40,378 bases of DNA from Pseudomonas sp. ACM7. Lineage in GTDB: Bacteria > Pseudomonadota > Gammaproteobacteria > Pseudomonadales > Pseudomonadaceae. The DNA lies in contig NZ_CP024866.1 in assembly GCF_004136015.1 (NCBI RefSeq), forward strand, positions 4,397,523 through 4,437,900, given 5' to 3'. The position numbers and the translations under genes were made by a program. This document shows, in pieces, positions 25,580 through 33,179 of this stretch (position 1 is the first letter of the stretch; each line of letters begins with the position of its first letter). Below the pieces are notes generated by a model that saw only the letters and a list, made by a program, of their open reading frames with translations, was not told where the DNA came from and ran no database searches.

Positions 25580-25831
25580 TCAATGCCGCCCGATCTCCAT
25601 CAAAAACCGGCTCAAGTCATTCGCCGTCCTGGCGGTCTTGAGTATCTGATCTTCCTCTGCCGTAAATGCCGTCAAACCCAGCTCATCTTCCAGATGGAAG
25701 ATCAGCTCTTCGATATCTTCTTTATCCAATCCCAATTGCGCCAGGCTCGCGTTGTCGTCGAAGTCATCCTGACCCTCCAGCAGGCGGCTGATGAAACGAT
25801 GCACGACAACACGAACGGCAGCTCTTTTCAC
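25580..25831 (-). CDS. Acyl-carrier-like protein lacking the Ser of the DSL motif
   Basis: An 83-residue acidic protein, starting at GTG 25831 (weak ribosome binding site, so the start is uncertain). The stretch LAQLGLDKEDIEELIFHLED aligns with the carrier protein signature LG(A/L)DSLD.VEL...LE, and the following AEEDQILKTARTANDLSRFL matches the final helix pattern. The Ser that carries phosphopantetheine is replaced by Lys (D-K-E-D instead of D-S-L-D), so it should not be an acyl carrier in the ordinary sense. Related genes are often annotated simply as acyl carrier protein. It is followed on its 5' side by the hydrolase at 25886 on the same strand, 54 bp away. Confidence 0.7.
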   Translation of the reverse strand: MKRAAVRVVVHRFISRLLEGQDDFDDNASLAQLGLDKEDIEELIFHLEDELGLTAFTAEEDQILKTARTANDLSRFLMEIGRH

Positions 25832-25885
25832 GGTGGTTCTTCGAGGGCGTTATTGTTGTTATCCCTGGGCTGAGTACAGCAGGCT

Positions 25886-26611
25886 TCAGGCGTGCAAGCG
25901 CTGCCACTCGTCAATCATCGTGTGCAAATGTTCCCCGGAAAAACTCCCGAAATGCCCGCCATGCACCGTGCGGATCGGTAACTCGCGCAAACGCTTCAGG
26001 CTGCGGGCATAGTCGTCGAGGTTGGAATGGTAGGCGTCTTCGATCAGCGGCCCGTCGTAGATGATGTCGCCGCTGAACAGCGTCTCGGTCGCCGCTTCGT
26101 ACAGGCTGATGCCGCCTGGTGAATGCCCCGGCGTGTGCAGCACTTGCAACACGCGATTGCCCAGATCCAGCACGTCACCTTCTTCGATCAGGCCCGTGGC
26201 CGGCGCGGCTTTGACCTGATACTCGGCGTAGCACAACGGGCAATCCGGGTGAGCCTCGAACATCTCGTCACCGACAAACGCCGTGCTCAGTGTGTTCTCG
26301 CCGTCCGGTGACGCGAGGATCTGCGCTTCAGCCGGATGCACCAACCGTTCAGGGAATTCGTGATGCCCGGCGATGTGGTCGAAATGGCAATGACTGGCCA
26401 CGGCCACCAGCGGCCGCTCGGTGATCCACGGCAGTTGCTCGCGCAGGCTGACCAGCCCGGAACCGCTGTCCAGCAGCAAGTCCTTGTCGCGACCCTGGAT
26501 GTGCCAGAGGTTGCAGCGATAGAAGGGGTGGATGTAAGGCTCGTGAATCAGGCGAATGCCGTCACTGAGCTGTTTGACCTCGAACCACTGATCGCGAGAA
26601 ACAATCTTCAT
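25886..26611 (-). CDS. Metallo-beta-lactamase-fold hydrolase
   Basis: A 241-residue cytoplasmic hydrolase starting MKIVSRDQWFEV at 26611. Metal ligands are visible: H74-C-H76-F-D78-H79 (the HxHxDH motif), H163 in HTPGHSPGG, D182 in SGDIIYDG, and H220 in HGGHFGSF. These define a two-zinc MBL-fold enzyme of the glyoxalase II-like type. The substrate is unknown. A probable terminator for the upstream symporter gene lies immediately before its ribosome binding site, so expression probably depends on read-through or on a promoter very close to the start. Confidence 0.87.
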   Translation of the reverse strand: MKIVSRDQWFEVKQLSDGIRLIHEPYIHPFYRCNLWHIQGRDKDLLLDSGSGLVSLREQLPWITERPLVAVASHCHFDHIAGHHEFPERLVHPAEAQILASPDGENTLSTAFVGDEMFEAHPDCPLCYAEYQVKAAPATGLIEEGDVLDLGNRVLQVLHTPGHSPGGISLYEAATETLFSGDIIYDGPLIEDAYHSNLDDYARSLKRLRELPIRTVHGGHFGSFSGEHLHTMIDEWQRLHA

Positions 26612-26630
26612 CAAAGGTTTTCTCCAGACG

Positions 26631-26666
26631 AAAAAAAACGGGTGTGGCAACCGACGCCACACCCGT
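26631..26666 (-). terminator. Rho-independent terminator between symporter and hydrolase genes
   Basis: Read on the minus strand, an 11-bp perfect stem (ACGGGTGTGGC / GCCACACCCGT, arms at 26656-26666 and 26638-26648) with a 7-base loop is followed by eight T residues. It begins about 30 bp after the symporter stop and ends about 20 bp before the hydrolase start. Confidence 0.85.
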
Positions 26667-26696
26667 CGAAGAAAGCATCAAGTCGTTATGTTCAGC

Positions 26697-28076
26697 TTAG
26701 GCGGCGTTAGCCACCATTACCGGGCGACGGGACATCAGGCTGACCAGCACGAAGCTCACCAGACCAACGCCGAGGCTGTAGTAGATCGGGGTGTTGGCAT
26801 CCAGACCGTCTTTGAACATGAACACCAGCGCCGTGGCGAAGCCCATGCCCATGCTGGCGATAGCGCCGGCGGTGTTTGCGCGTTTCCAGAAAATCGCACC
26901 GATCAACGGGATCAGCATGCCGCCCACCAGCAGGTTGTACGCCAGGGTCAGGGCGCTGATCACGTCATTCACGACCAGAGCGATGCCGAGTACAACGATG
27001 CCGGTCAACAGGGTGAACAGGCGGTTGATGCCTAGGCTCGACTGTTTACCGCCACGCAATTTCGGCAGCAGGTCTTCGGTCAGGGTGGTGGCAGCGGCGA
27101 GCAGGCCGGCGCTGGCGGTGGACATCATGGCGGCCAGGGCAGCGGCGATCACCAGACCACGGATACCGTCCGGCAGGGACAGTTTTACGATGGCGGCGAA
27201 GGCGTTGTTGACGTTGTCCAGGTCCGGGATCAGCACATGTGCGGCCATGCCGATCAGGGCACAGGCCAGTCCGTAAAGGATGCAGTAGAAGCCTGCGAAT
27301 GTACCGGCGACCTGGGCCACTTTGGCGCTCTTGACGGTGAACACACGCTGCCAGATATCCTGACCGATCAGGATCCCGAAGAAGTAGATCATGAAGTAGG
27401 TGATGATGGTGTCCCAGCCAATCGTGGTGAAGCTGAAGGCGGTGGCCGGCAGTTTCAACACCAACTCATCCCAGCCGCCGACGCGGTACATGCAGATTGG
27501 CAACAGGATGAACATCAGGCCCACGGTCTTGATCACGAACTGGACGATGTCGGTCAGGGTCAGGGACCACATGCCGCCGATCGCCGAGTAAATCACCACC
27601 ACGCCACCGCCGACCAATACCGACAGCCAGAACGGCAGGTCGAACAGCACTTGCAGCACGGTGCCAATGGCCAGGATCGAGACCACGCCGATCATCAGCG
27701 CATACGCCAGCATGATCACCGCGCTCGCGGAGCGGGCCATCGGGTTGTAGCGTTTTTCCAATACCTGGGTAACGGTGTAGATCTTCAGTTTCAGCAGCGG
27801 TTTGGCGAGGAACAGGTTCAGTGCCACGATCCCGCAACCGAGGGCCGCACAGAGCCAGAAACCGGAGATGCCATGGACGTAGCCCAGCCGCACGGTGCCG
27901 ACGGTGGACGCGCCGCCCAGAACGGTGGCGGCCATGGTGCCCATGTACAGGCTCGGGCCGAGGTTACGACCGGCGACCAAAAAGTCTTCGTTGGTCTTGG
28001 CCTTGCGCATGCCGTAGTAGCCGAGTATCAGCATCGCGGCGGCGTAGATGAGTACGACGAATAAATCCAATGCCAT
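26697..28076 (-). CDS. Sodium:solute symporter (SSS family)
   Basis: A 459-residue inner membrane protein with about 13 hydrophobic helices. Family features include the first helix LFVVLIYAAAMLILGYYGMR, the GR.LG....GTMAATVLGGAST segment that lines the sodium site, and ALAAMMSTASAGLLAAATTL, the SSS signature around helix 8 with its Ser/Thr pair. The cargo is unknown; its place beside the gbuA cluster, as for PA1418 in P. aeruginosa, suggests a guanidino or amino compound. A REPIN separates it from the upstream NCS1 gene, and a terminator follows it. Confidence 0.9.
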   Translation of the reverse strand: MALDLFVVLIYAAAMLILGYYGMRKAKTNEDFLVAGRNLGPSLYMGTMAATVLGGASTVGTVRLGYVHGISGFWLCAALGCGIVALNLFLAKPLLKLKIYTVTQVLEKRYNPMARSASAVIMLAYALMIGVVSILAIGTVLQVLFDLPFWLSVLVGGGVVVIYSAIGGMWSLTLTDIVQFVIKTVGLMFILLPICMYRVGGWDELVLKLPATAFSFTTIGWDTIITYFMIYFFGILIGQDIWQRVFTVKSAKVAQVAGTFAGFYCILYGLACALIGMAAHVLIPDLDNVNNAFAAIVKLSLPDGIRGLVIAAALAAMMSTASAGLLAAATTLTEDLLPKLRGGKQSSLGINRLFTLLTGIVVLGIALVVNDVISALTLAYNLLVGGMLIPLIGAIFWKRANTAGAIASMGMGFATALVFMFKDGLDANTPIYYSLGVGLVSFVLVSLMSRRPVMVANAA

Positions 28077-28128
28077 GATGGCGTGTCTCCGATTGTCTTT
28101 TTTATGGTGAGGCTGAAATCAATTCCTA

Positions 28129-28215
28129 GTGGGAGCGGGCTTGCTCGCGAAAGCGGTCTGTCAGTCACATCAATGTTGGATGTGCCGCCGTCTTCGCGAG
28201 CAAGCCCGCTCCCAC
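28129..28215. repeat. REPIN (class A) between two transporter genes
   Basis: GTGGGAGCGGGCTTGCTCGC at 28129-28148 and its exact inverse ending at 28215 face each other across about 40 bp. It lies between the stop of the NCS1 permease gene and the start of the symporter gene, both on the minus strand, and may attenuate read-through between them. Confidence 0.92.
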
Positions 28216-28232
28216 ACAGGTAATGTGTTGAA

Positions 28233-29744
28233 TCAGGCGACTTGTCGCACCGCCGGTTTAGCGAGCGAATCCGTACCCTTGCTCCGTGCATCGTTTGGAC
28301 CGAACACCGCGGCCGATTCCGGGAACAGGCTCAACAGCGCCAGGTACACCAGCGACGCCAGGCCAAGGGTGACCGGCAAGCTGATGTCGATGCCGCCGGC
28401 CAGTTCACCGAGCGGACCCACGAACTGCCCAGGCAGGTTCACAAAGCACAAGCCCACCGCAGCGCTCGGGATCCAGGCACCCAGCCCACGCCAGTTCCAG
28501 CCATGGGTGAACCAGTAACGGCCACCTTTCTCGCCGCGGGTGAACACTTGCAGGTCATCCGGGCAGTAGAAGCCGCGACGCACCAGCAGACCGATGATCA
28601 TGATCACCATCCACGGGGTGGTGCAGGTGATGATCAACACGGCGAAGGTCGACACGCTCTGCACCAGGTTCGCGGCAAAGCGCCCGATGAAGATGAAGGC
28701 AATCGACATCACGCCGATCAGCAACGTTGCTTTGACCCGCGACAGCACACGAGGGAACACGCTGGACATGTCCAGCCCGGTGCCATAGAGCGAGGTGGTG
28801 CCGGTGGACATGCCGCCGATCACCGCGATCAGGCACACCGGCAGGAAGAACCAGCTCGGCGAAACGGCCAGCAGGCCGCCGACGTAGTTGTTGGCGGCGA
28901 TGTAGTCCGGCGCCTTGATCGCTACGATGGTGGCAGTGGCGAGGCCGAACAGGAACGGGATGAAGGTCGCGATCTGCGAGATCACCACCGCCGCCATGAT
29001 CCGACGCTTGGAGGTGTCACGCGGGATGTAACGCGACCAGTCACCGAGGAACGCGCCGAAGGAAATCGGGTTGCTCATCGCCACCAGCGCCGCGCCGATG
29101 AAGGCGGCCCAGAAACCCGGTTGACCCATGCTGACGGTGCCGGCGTAGTTCACATCGAACGGACCGACGAAGGCGAAGATACCCAGCAGGAACAACAGAC
29201 TGGCGCTCCACACTGCGATCTTGTTGACCCACAGCAGGAAGCGGAAGCCGTAGATGCAAACGGTCAGCACCAGGATCGCGAACAGACCGTAGGCCAGACC
29301 CAGGGTCAGGTCGGTTTCCGGAAGACCGATCAGGCGTTTGGCGCCACCGATCAGCGCATCACCCGAACTCCACACCGAGAGCGAGAAGAAGGCGATGGCG
29401 GTCAACAGCGACAGAAACGAACCGACGATCCGCCCGTGCACGCCGAAGTGCGCACCGGAAGACACGGCGTTGTTGGTGCCATTGATAGGCCCGAACAGGC
29501 CCATTGGCGCAAGGATCAGCGAGCCCAGCAACACACCGAGCACAATCGCCCAGACGCCCGCCTGAAAAGACAGGCCGAACAGTACCGGGAAACTGCCGAG
29601 CACGGCGGTGGCAAAGGTGTTGGAACCCCCAAAGATCATCCGGAACAAATCCGTCGGGCCTGCGGTGCGTTCGCTGTCCGGGATCTGTTCGACCCCGTAG
29701 GTTTCGATGTGCGTAAGGCTTTGGTCTTTGTTGTTGTTATTCAT
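28233..29744 (-). CDS. NCS1-family purine/cytosine permease-like transporter
   Basis: A 503-residue inner membrane protein with about 12 helices. It resembles the cytosine permease (CodB) branch of NCS1: the N-terminal PDSERTAGPTDLFRMIFGGS, then GVLLGSLILAPMGLFGPING in the first helices, and AFLGDWSRYIPRDTSKR in the middle. NCS1 proteins are cation symporters for nucleobases and related compounds. It is the third gene of the probable gbuA operon (54 bp after the SnoaL-like gene) and matches PA1419 by position, so import of 4-guanidinobutyrate or a relative is plausible but unproven. Confidence 0.9.
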   Translation of the reverse strand: MNNNNKDQSLTHIETYGVEQIPDSERTAGPTDLFRMIFGGSNTFATAVLGSFPVLFGLSFQAGVWAIVLGVLLGSLILAPMGLFGPINGTNNAVSSGAHFGVHGRIVGSFLSLLTAIAFFSLSVWSSGDALIGGAKRLIGLPETDLTLGLAYGLFAILVLTVCIYGFRFLLWVNKIAVWSASLLFLLGIFAFVGPFDVNYAGTVSMGQPGFWAAFIGAALVAMSNPISFGAFLGDWSRYIPRDTSKRRIMAAVVISQIATFIPFLFGLATATIVAIKAPDYIAANNYVGGLLAVSPSWFFLPVCLIAVIGGMSTGTTSLYGTGLDMSSVFPRVLSRVKATLLIGVMSIAFIFIGRFAANLVQSVSTFAVLIITCTTPWMVIMIIGLLVRRGFYCPDDLQVFTRGEKGGRYWFTHGWNWRGLGAWIPSAAVGLCFVNLPGQFVGPLGELAGGIDISLPVTLGLASLVYLALLSLFPESAAVFGPNDARSKGTDSLAKPAVRQVA

Positions 29745-29798
29745 GATCAGCTCCGATCATAAAGGCGCGCTCATCGTGTGTGAGCGTCACCTGTTTGG

Positions 29799-30221
29799 CT
29801 AAGGGGTTGGCAGCCCTTCCGGCATCGCGGACAAATGTTCGTGGCAGGCCAGCCATAGGCCTTGTTGTTCTTGGCCAGACGCTTGTTTCTTGAAAACAAT
29901 CGTCTCGCGCTCCTGGCTGAAGTGTTGCTCCCCTTGCATGCGCAGCTCGGTGGCCACGTCATGGATGAAAATCGCCACGTCGCCCTGCAGGCTGACGAAG
30001 GCGTTGCTCGAGGTGCACGAAAGCACCTCGAAGCCATCCTCCGAGCGCCAGGTGTCCCACAACGCCTGATAGGCATCGCGCGACAGCAGGGGCTGTTCGA
30101 GGGTGTAGAACACGAAGCTGGCGTCGGTGCTGAACGCACCGAAATAGGCTTCGCGATCATTACGGGCGAAGGCGGCTACCAGATCGGCAGCGGCCTGGAG
30201 TACCTGATCACGTTCGTTCAC
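29799..30221 (-). CDS. SnoaL/NTF2-like protein
   Basis: A 140-residue cytoplasmic protein. GTG at 30221 is preferred over TTG 30227 because GAGG lies 7 bp before it. The helix QAAADLVAAFARNDREAYFG, the strand DASFVFYTLEQPLLS and the later strands with E.VFKK...GLWLACHEHLS are typical of the SnoaL-like/DUF4440 cone-shaped fold. No catalytic residues can be assigned. It lies 9 bp after gbuA and corresponds by position to PA1420, so it probably works in the same pathway, perhaps as an accessory or detoxifying protein; this is inference. Confidence 0.82.
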   Translation of the reverse strand: MNERDQVLQAAADLVAAFARNDREAYFGAFSTDASFVFYTLEQPLLSRDAYQALWDTWRSEDGFEVLSCTSSNAFVSLQGDVAIFIHDVATELRMQGEQHFSQERETIVFKKQASGQEQQGLWLACHEHLSAMPEGLPTP

Positions 30222-30230
30222 GACCAATCC

Positions 30231-31181
30231 TCAGCGGTGGACTACGCCAGGCAGTACGCAGAGCATTTCGTACAGCAGGTTGGCGGCCAGCAGCGAGGTG
30301 TTGCCGGTGGTGTCGTAAGCGGGCGAGACTTCTACCAGATCGCAACCGACCAGGTCGAGGCCTTGGCAGCCGCGAACGATTTCAATCGCCTGAATGGTCG
30401 TCAGACCACCGATTTCCGGGGTGCCGGTACCTGGCGCCCACGCTGGATCGATACCGTCGATGTCGAAACTCAGGTACACCGGACCGCCGCCGACTTTCTC
30501 GCGAACTTCGGCCATCAGCGGTGCCAGGGATTTGTGCCAGCACTCTTCGGCCTGAACCACACGGAAGCCCTGATTACGGCTCCAGTTGAAGTCGTCAGCG
30601 GTGTAGCCCTGAGCGCGCAGACCGATTTGCACCACGCGGTCCGGATCCAGAAGGCCTTCTTCGACAGCGCGACGGAAGGTGGTGCCGTGGGCGATTTTCT
30701 CGCCGAACATGTGGTCGTTCACATCGGCGTGAGCGTCGATGTGCACCAGGCCGACCTTGCCGTGCTTCTTATGGATCGCACGCAGGATGGGCAGGGTGAT
30801 GGTGTGGTCGCCGCCCAGGGTCAGGGGGATCACATTGTGTTCGAGGATTTTGTGGTAGGACTCTTCGATGATCCGTACCGCGTCCAGCAGGTTGAACGTG
30901 TTGATCGCCACGTCACCGATGTCGGCAACCGACAGCGAGTCGAACGGTGCAGCGCCGGTAGCCATGTTGTACGGGCGGATCATCACCGATTCAGCGCGGA
31001 TTTCGCGAGGCCCGAAACGGGTGCCTGGGCGCAGGGAAGTACCGATGTCCAGAGGGACGCCAACGAAGGCAGCATCCAGACCGGCAGCGGTTGGCACATG
31101 GGGCAGTCGCATCATGGTGGCGATGCCGCCGAAGCGCGGCATTTCATTGCCGCCCAGTGGTTGGTGAAGAATCTTGTCCAC
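30231..31181 (-). CDS. gbuA: GbuA, guanidinobutyrase (ureohydrolase)
   Basis: A 316-residue cytosolic enzyme of the arginase/agmatinase family that hydrolyses 4-guanidinobutyrate to 4-aminobutyrate and urea. The Mn ligands are all present: H126 (GGDHT), D149, H151 and D153 (IDAHADVND), D240 and D242 (SFDIDGIDP). The start is GTG at 31181 with GAGG about 8 bp upstream. The N-terminus (HQPLGGNEMPRFGGIATMMR) is characteristic of GbuA rather than of arginase or SpeB. It heads a probable operon with the SnoaL-like and NCS1 genes and is divergent from gbuR. Related guanidinopropionase (GpuA) is an alternative, but the neighbours favour GbuA. Confidence 0.92.
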   Translation of the reverse strand: MDKILHQPLGGNEMPRFGGIATMMRLPHVPTAAGLDAAFVGVPLDIGTSLRPGTRFGPREIRAESVMIRPYNMATGAAPFDSLSVADIGDVAINTFNLLDAVRIIEESYHKILEHNVIPLTLGGDHTITLPILRAIHKKHGKVGLVHIDAHADVNDHMFGEKIAHGTTFRRAVEEGLLDPDRVVQIGLRAQGYTADDFNWSRNQGFRVVQAEECWHKSLAPLMAEVREKVGGGPVYLSFDIDGIDPAWAPGTGTPEIGGLTTIQAIEIVRGCQGLDLVGCDLVEVSPAYDTTGNTSLLAANLLYEMLCVLPGVVHR

Positions 31182-31303
31182 GGGTAAGGCCTCATCGTCG
31201 TTGTTTTATTTATGTCGGTTGCGCAGGTCGGAGAGACGCAGGCACCGCTGTGGGGCAATTCTGCGAAATGTAGTGGCCGGGAAGAATCGCTACGGGCAAA
31301 TAC

Positions 31304-31327
31304 TTAGTTCAGATTTTTCTAAACTAA
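31304..31327. promoter_or_regulatory. Candidate GbuR binding palindrome
   Basis: TTAGTT (31304-31309) and AACTAA (31322-31327) form a perfect 6-bp inverted repeat with a 12-bp AT-rich centre, about 125 bp upstream of the gbuA start. It has the size and symmetry of LysR-type sites (TTA...TAA). GbuR is the obvious candidate, but no experiment is known to me. Confidence 0.5.
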
Positions 31328-31360
31328 TGCCAATGACGGCGATAGACTCGCAATGTCTTA

Positions 31361-31508
31361 TGTAGCAGCTGCCGAGCCTGCGAGGCTGCGTTCGGCTGCG
31401 CAGCAGTCGTAAAACCTAAGCGCGAGGTTTTCCTGAAACACCGCGTCGCCTGATTTCACGACTGCTTCGCAGCCGAACGCTGCCTCGCGCTGCTCGACAG
31501 CTGCTACA
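31361..31508. repeat. REPIN (class C) upstream of gbuR
   Basis: TGTAGCAGCTGCCGAGCCTG... at 31361 and a near-exact inverse ending CAGCTGCTACA at 31508 flank about 45 bp. Each arm is about 50 bp and contains GCTGCGTTCGGCTGCG-like cores. The unit differs from the class A and class B repeats elsewhere in the window. Confidence 0.85.
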
Positions 31509-31546
31509 GGTCTCATCGTCTACGTGTGTTTTTGCTGGAGAACCCC

Positions 31547-32440
31547 ATGGCCAACGCATTACCCGACCTGAAACTGTTGCGCATCTTCGTCAGCGTGGTT
31601 CGCCATCAGGGGTTTGCCAACGCCCAGCAGGAACTCAACCTCTCGACCTCGGCCATCAGCACTTACATGAGCCAGCTCGAAGCCGCCCTCGGTCTGGTGC
31701 TCTGCCATCGCGGTCGTGGTGGTTTCAGCCTGACCAGCAAAGGCGAACTGTTCCATCAGGAAACCTTGCGTCTGCTCGGCGAACTCGAAGGCTTCGAGCA
31801 ATACGCCGCGGCGCTCAAGGGCGAACTGCGCGGCACCTTGAACCTCGGTGTCATCGACTCCACTGTCAGCGACAAGGCCTTGCCCTTCGCCGAAGCCATT
31901 GGCGCTTACAGCCAGGAACACCCGGCCGTGCATTTGCACCTCTCGGTGATGAGCCCTTACGAACTGCAACTCGGCGTGCAGGATAACCGTCTCGACCTGG
32001 CCATCGGCGCGTTCTCCACGCGCATGAGCGGTCTGGTCTACATGCCGCTGTACCGCGAACAACACTGGTTGTATTGCAGCAGTCGTCATCCACTGTTCAC
32101 CGAGCGGCGCATTCCCGAGCAAGTCATCACTCAGCAGCGCATGGTTGGCCGCGGCTACTGGAGCCAGGCGGAACTGGCACGCCACGGTTTCAAACACAGC
32201 GCGGCGACGGTGGAAAGTATGGAGGCGCAGCTGATTCTAGTGCTGTCCGGTGCCTACATCGGTTACCTGCCGGAGCACTACGCCCAGGCTTGGGCTGACA
32301 AGGGCGATTTGCGGGTGCTGCTGCCGGCGACCTTCGGCTATCAGGCGCCGTTCTCGATGATCGTGCGTCGTGGCCGCAGCCGCGAGCCGCTGATCCAGAC
32401 CTTTCGCGATTTGCTTAAAGCACAACTGAATCAGGCTTGA
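31547..32440 (+). CDS. gbuR: GbuR, LysR-family regulator of guanidinobutyrate use
   Basis: A 297-residue regulator. The ATG at 31547 has GGAG 6 bp upstream; an in-frame start at 31526 adds seven residues without support. Residues 1-65 form the winged helix-turn-helix (NAQQELNLSTSAISTYMSQL), and the remainder is the LysR effector domain. It is divergent from gbuA as PA1422 is from PA1421 in P. aeruginosa, where GbuR activates gbuA in response to 4-guanidinobutyrate. A DTW-domain gene starts 4 bp after its stop, which implies co-transcription. Confidence 0.87.
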   Translation: MANALPDLKLLRIFVSVVRHQGFANAQQELNLSTSAISTYMSQLEAALGLVLCHRGRGGFSLTSKGELFHQETLRLLGELEGFEQYAAALKGELRGTLNLGVIDSTVSDKALPFAEAIGAYSQEHPAVHLHLSVMSPYELQLGVQDNRLDLAIGAFSTRMSGLVYMPLYREQHWLYCSSRHPLFTERRIPEQVITQQRMVGRGYWSQAELARHGFKHSAATVESMEAQLILVLSGAYIGYLPEHYAQAWADKGDLRVLLPATFGYQAPFSMIVRRGRSREPLIQTFRDLLKAQLNQA

Positions 32441-32444
32441 AAAA

Positions 32445-33041
32445 ATGTCCAGAATCCAATGTCCGCGCTGCCTGCGCCCACAAACCCATTGTCTGTGCCC
32501 ACTGATTCCGAACCTCGACAGCCGCACCCGGGTGTTGCTGCTGCAACATCCCAGCGAAGTGAACCATGCGCTGAACACCGCACGTTTGGCGGCGTTGGGG
32601 TTGCGGAATGCCGAGTTGATTGTGGGCGAGGTGTTCGAAGATTTGCCGGCATTGTTGAATCAGCCGGGTTATCAGGCGCGGCTGCTGTTTCCTGCCGATG
32701 ATGCGCAGCCGTTGCAGGCTTACACGGCAACTGATCAACCATTATTGCTGGTCGTCCCGGACGGCACCTGGCGCAAGGCGCGCAAGATGCTGCACCTCAA
32801 CCCGCTGCTGGCAGCGTTGCCGAGGGTGACGTTGGCGCAGGGCGGGGTGTCGAGATATCGATTGCGCAAGGCTCCGGGGCCGGGCGCGTTGTCGACGGTG
32901 GAGGCGATTGTTCAGGCGTTGCAGACCCTCGAAGCGCCGACCACTTTCGAACCGTTGCTACGGCCGTTCGAAGCCTTGATCGAGGGGCAAATTGCGGCGA
33001 TGGGGGAGGCGGTTTTTCAGCGTAATCATGGGCCGAAATAG
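32445..33041 (+). CDS. DTW-domain tRNA-uridine aminocarboxypropyltransferase (TapT-like)
   Basis: A 198-residue cytoplasmic enzyme. It carries an N-terminal Cys cluster typical of DTW proteins (CPRCLRPQTHCLC), the segment VLLLQHPSEVNHALNTARL, and the family motif DGTW at about 105-108 (VVPDGTWRKARKML). DTW proteins such as E. coli TapT (YfiP) transfer the aminocarboxypropyl group from S-adenosylmethionine to uridine in tRNA, giving acp3U47. It begins 4 bp after the gbuR stop and has almost no ribosome binding site of its own, so it is probably translated by coupling with gbuR. A class A REPIN follows it. Confidence 0.87.
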   Translation: MSRIQCPRCLRPQTHCLCPLIPNLDSRTRVLLLQHPSEVNHALNTARLAALGLRNAELIVGEVFEDLPALLNQPGYQARLLFPADDAQPLQAYTATDQPLLLVVPDGTWRKARKMLHLNPLLAALPRVTLAQGGVSRYRLRKAPGPGALSTVEAIVQALQTLEAPTTFEPLLRPFEALIEGQIAAMGEAVFQRNHGPK

Positions 33042-33060
33042 TCGTTGTGATTCAGGGCCT

Positions 33061-33144
33061 CTTCGCGAGCAAGCCCGCTCCCACATTTGATCGCATTTCT
33101 CCTGAGGAACTCGGTCGAATGTGGGAGCGGGCTTGCTCGCGAAG
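33061..33144. repeat. REPIN (class A) between convergent genes
   Basis: Perfect 26-bp inverted arms (33061-33086 and 33119-33144) with core GTGGGAGCGGGCTTGCTCGC face each other across 32 bp. It separates the DTW gene from the convergent lapC gene and may end both transcripts. Confidence 0.93.
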
Positions 33145-33179
33145 ACGGTAGAACAATCACAGAAAATCCCAGCCAGAGA

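Larger units (their letters stand above)
31182..31546. other. gbuA-gbuR intergenic region
   Basis: This 365-bp divergent region contains no gene. It holds a palindromic LysR-type site near 31304-31327 on the gbuA side and a long REP-type inverted repeat (31361-31508) on the gbuR side. The latter leaves less than 40 bp between the repeat and the gbuR start, so the gbuR promoter must lie inside or beyond the repeat. Confidence 0.7.

Noticed and set aside
28242..29762. Open frame of 506 codons on the plus strand
   Set aside because: It is antisense to the NCS1 permease gene, with a His/Arg/Gln/Glu-rich translation typical of a shadow frame.
29862..31187. Open frame of 441 codons on the plus strand
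   Set aside because: It is antisense to gbuA and the SnoaL-like gene, both well supported by catalytic or fold motifs.
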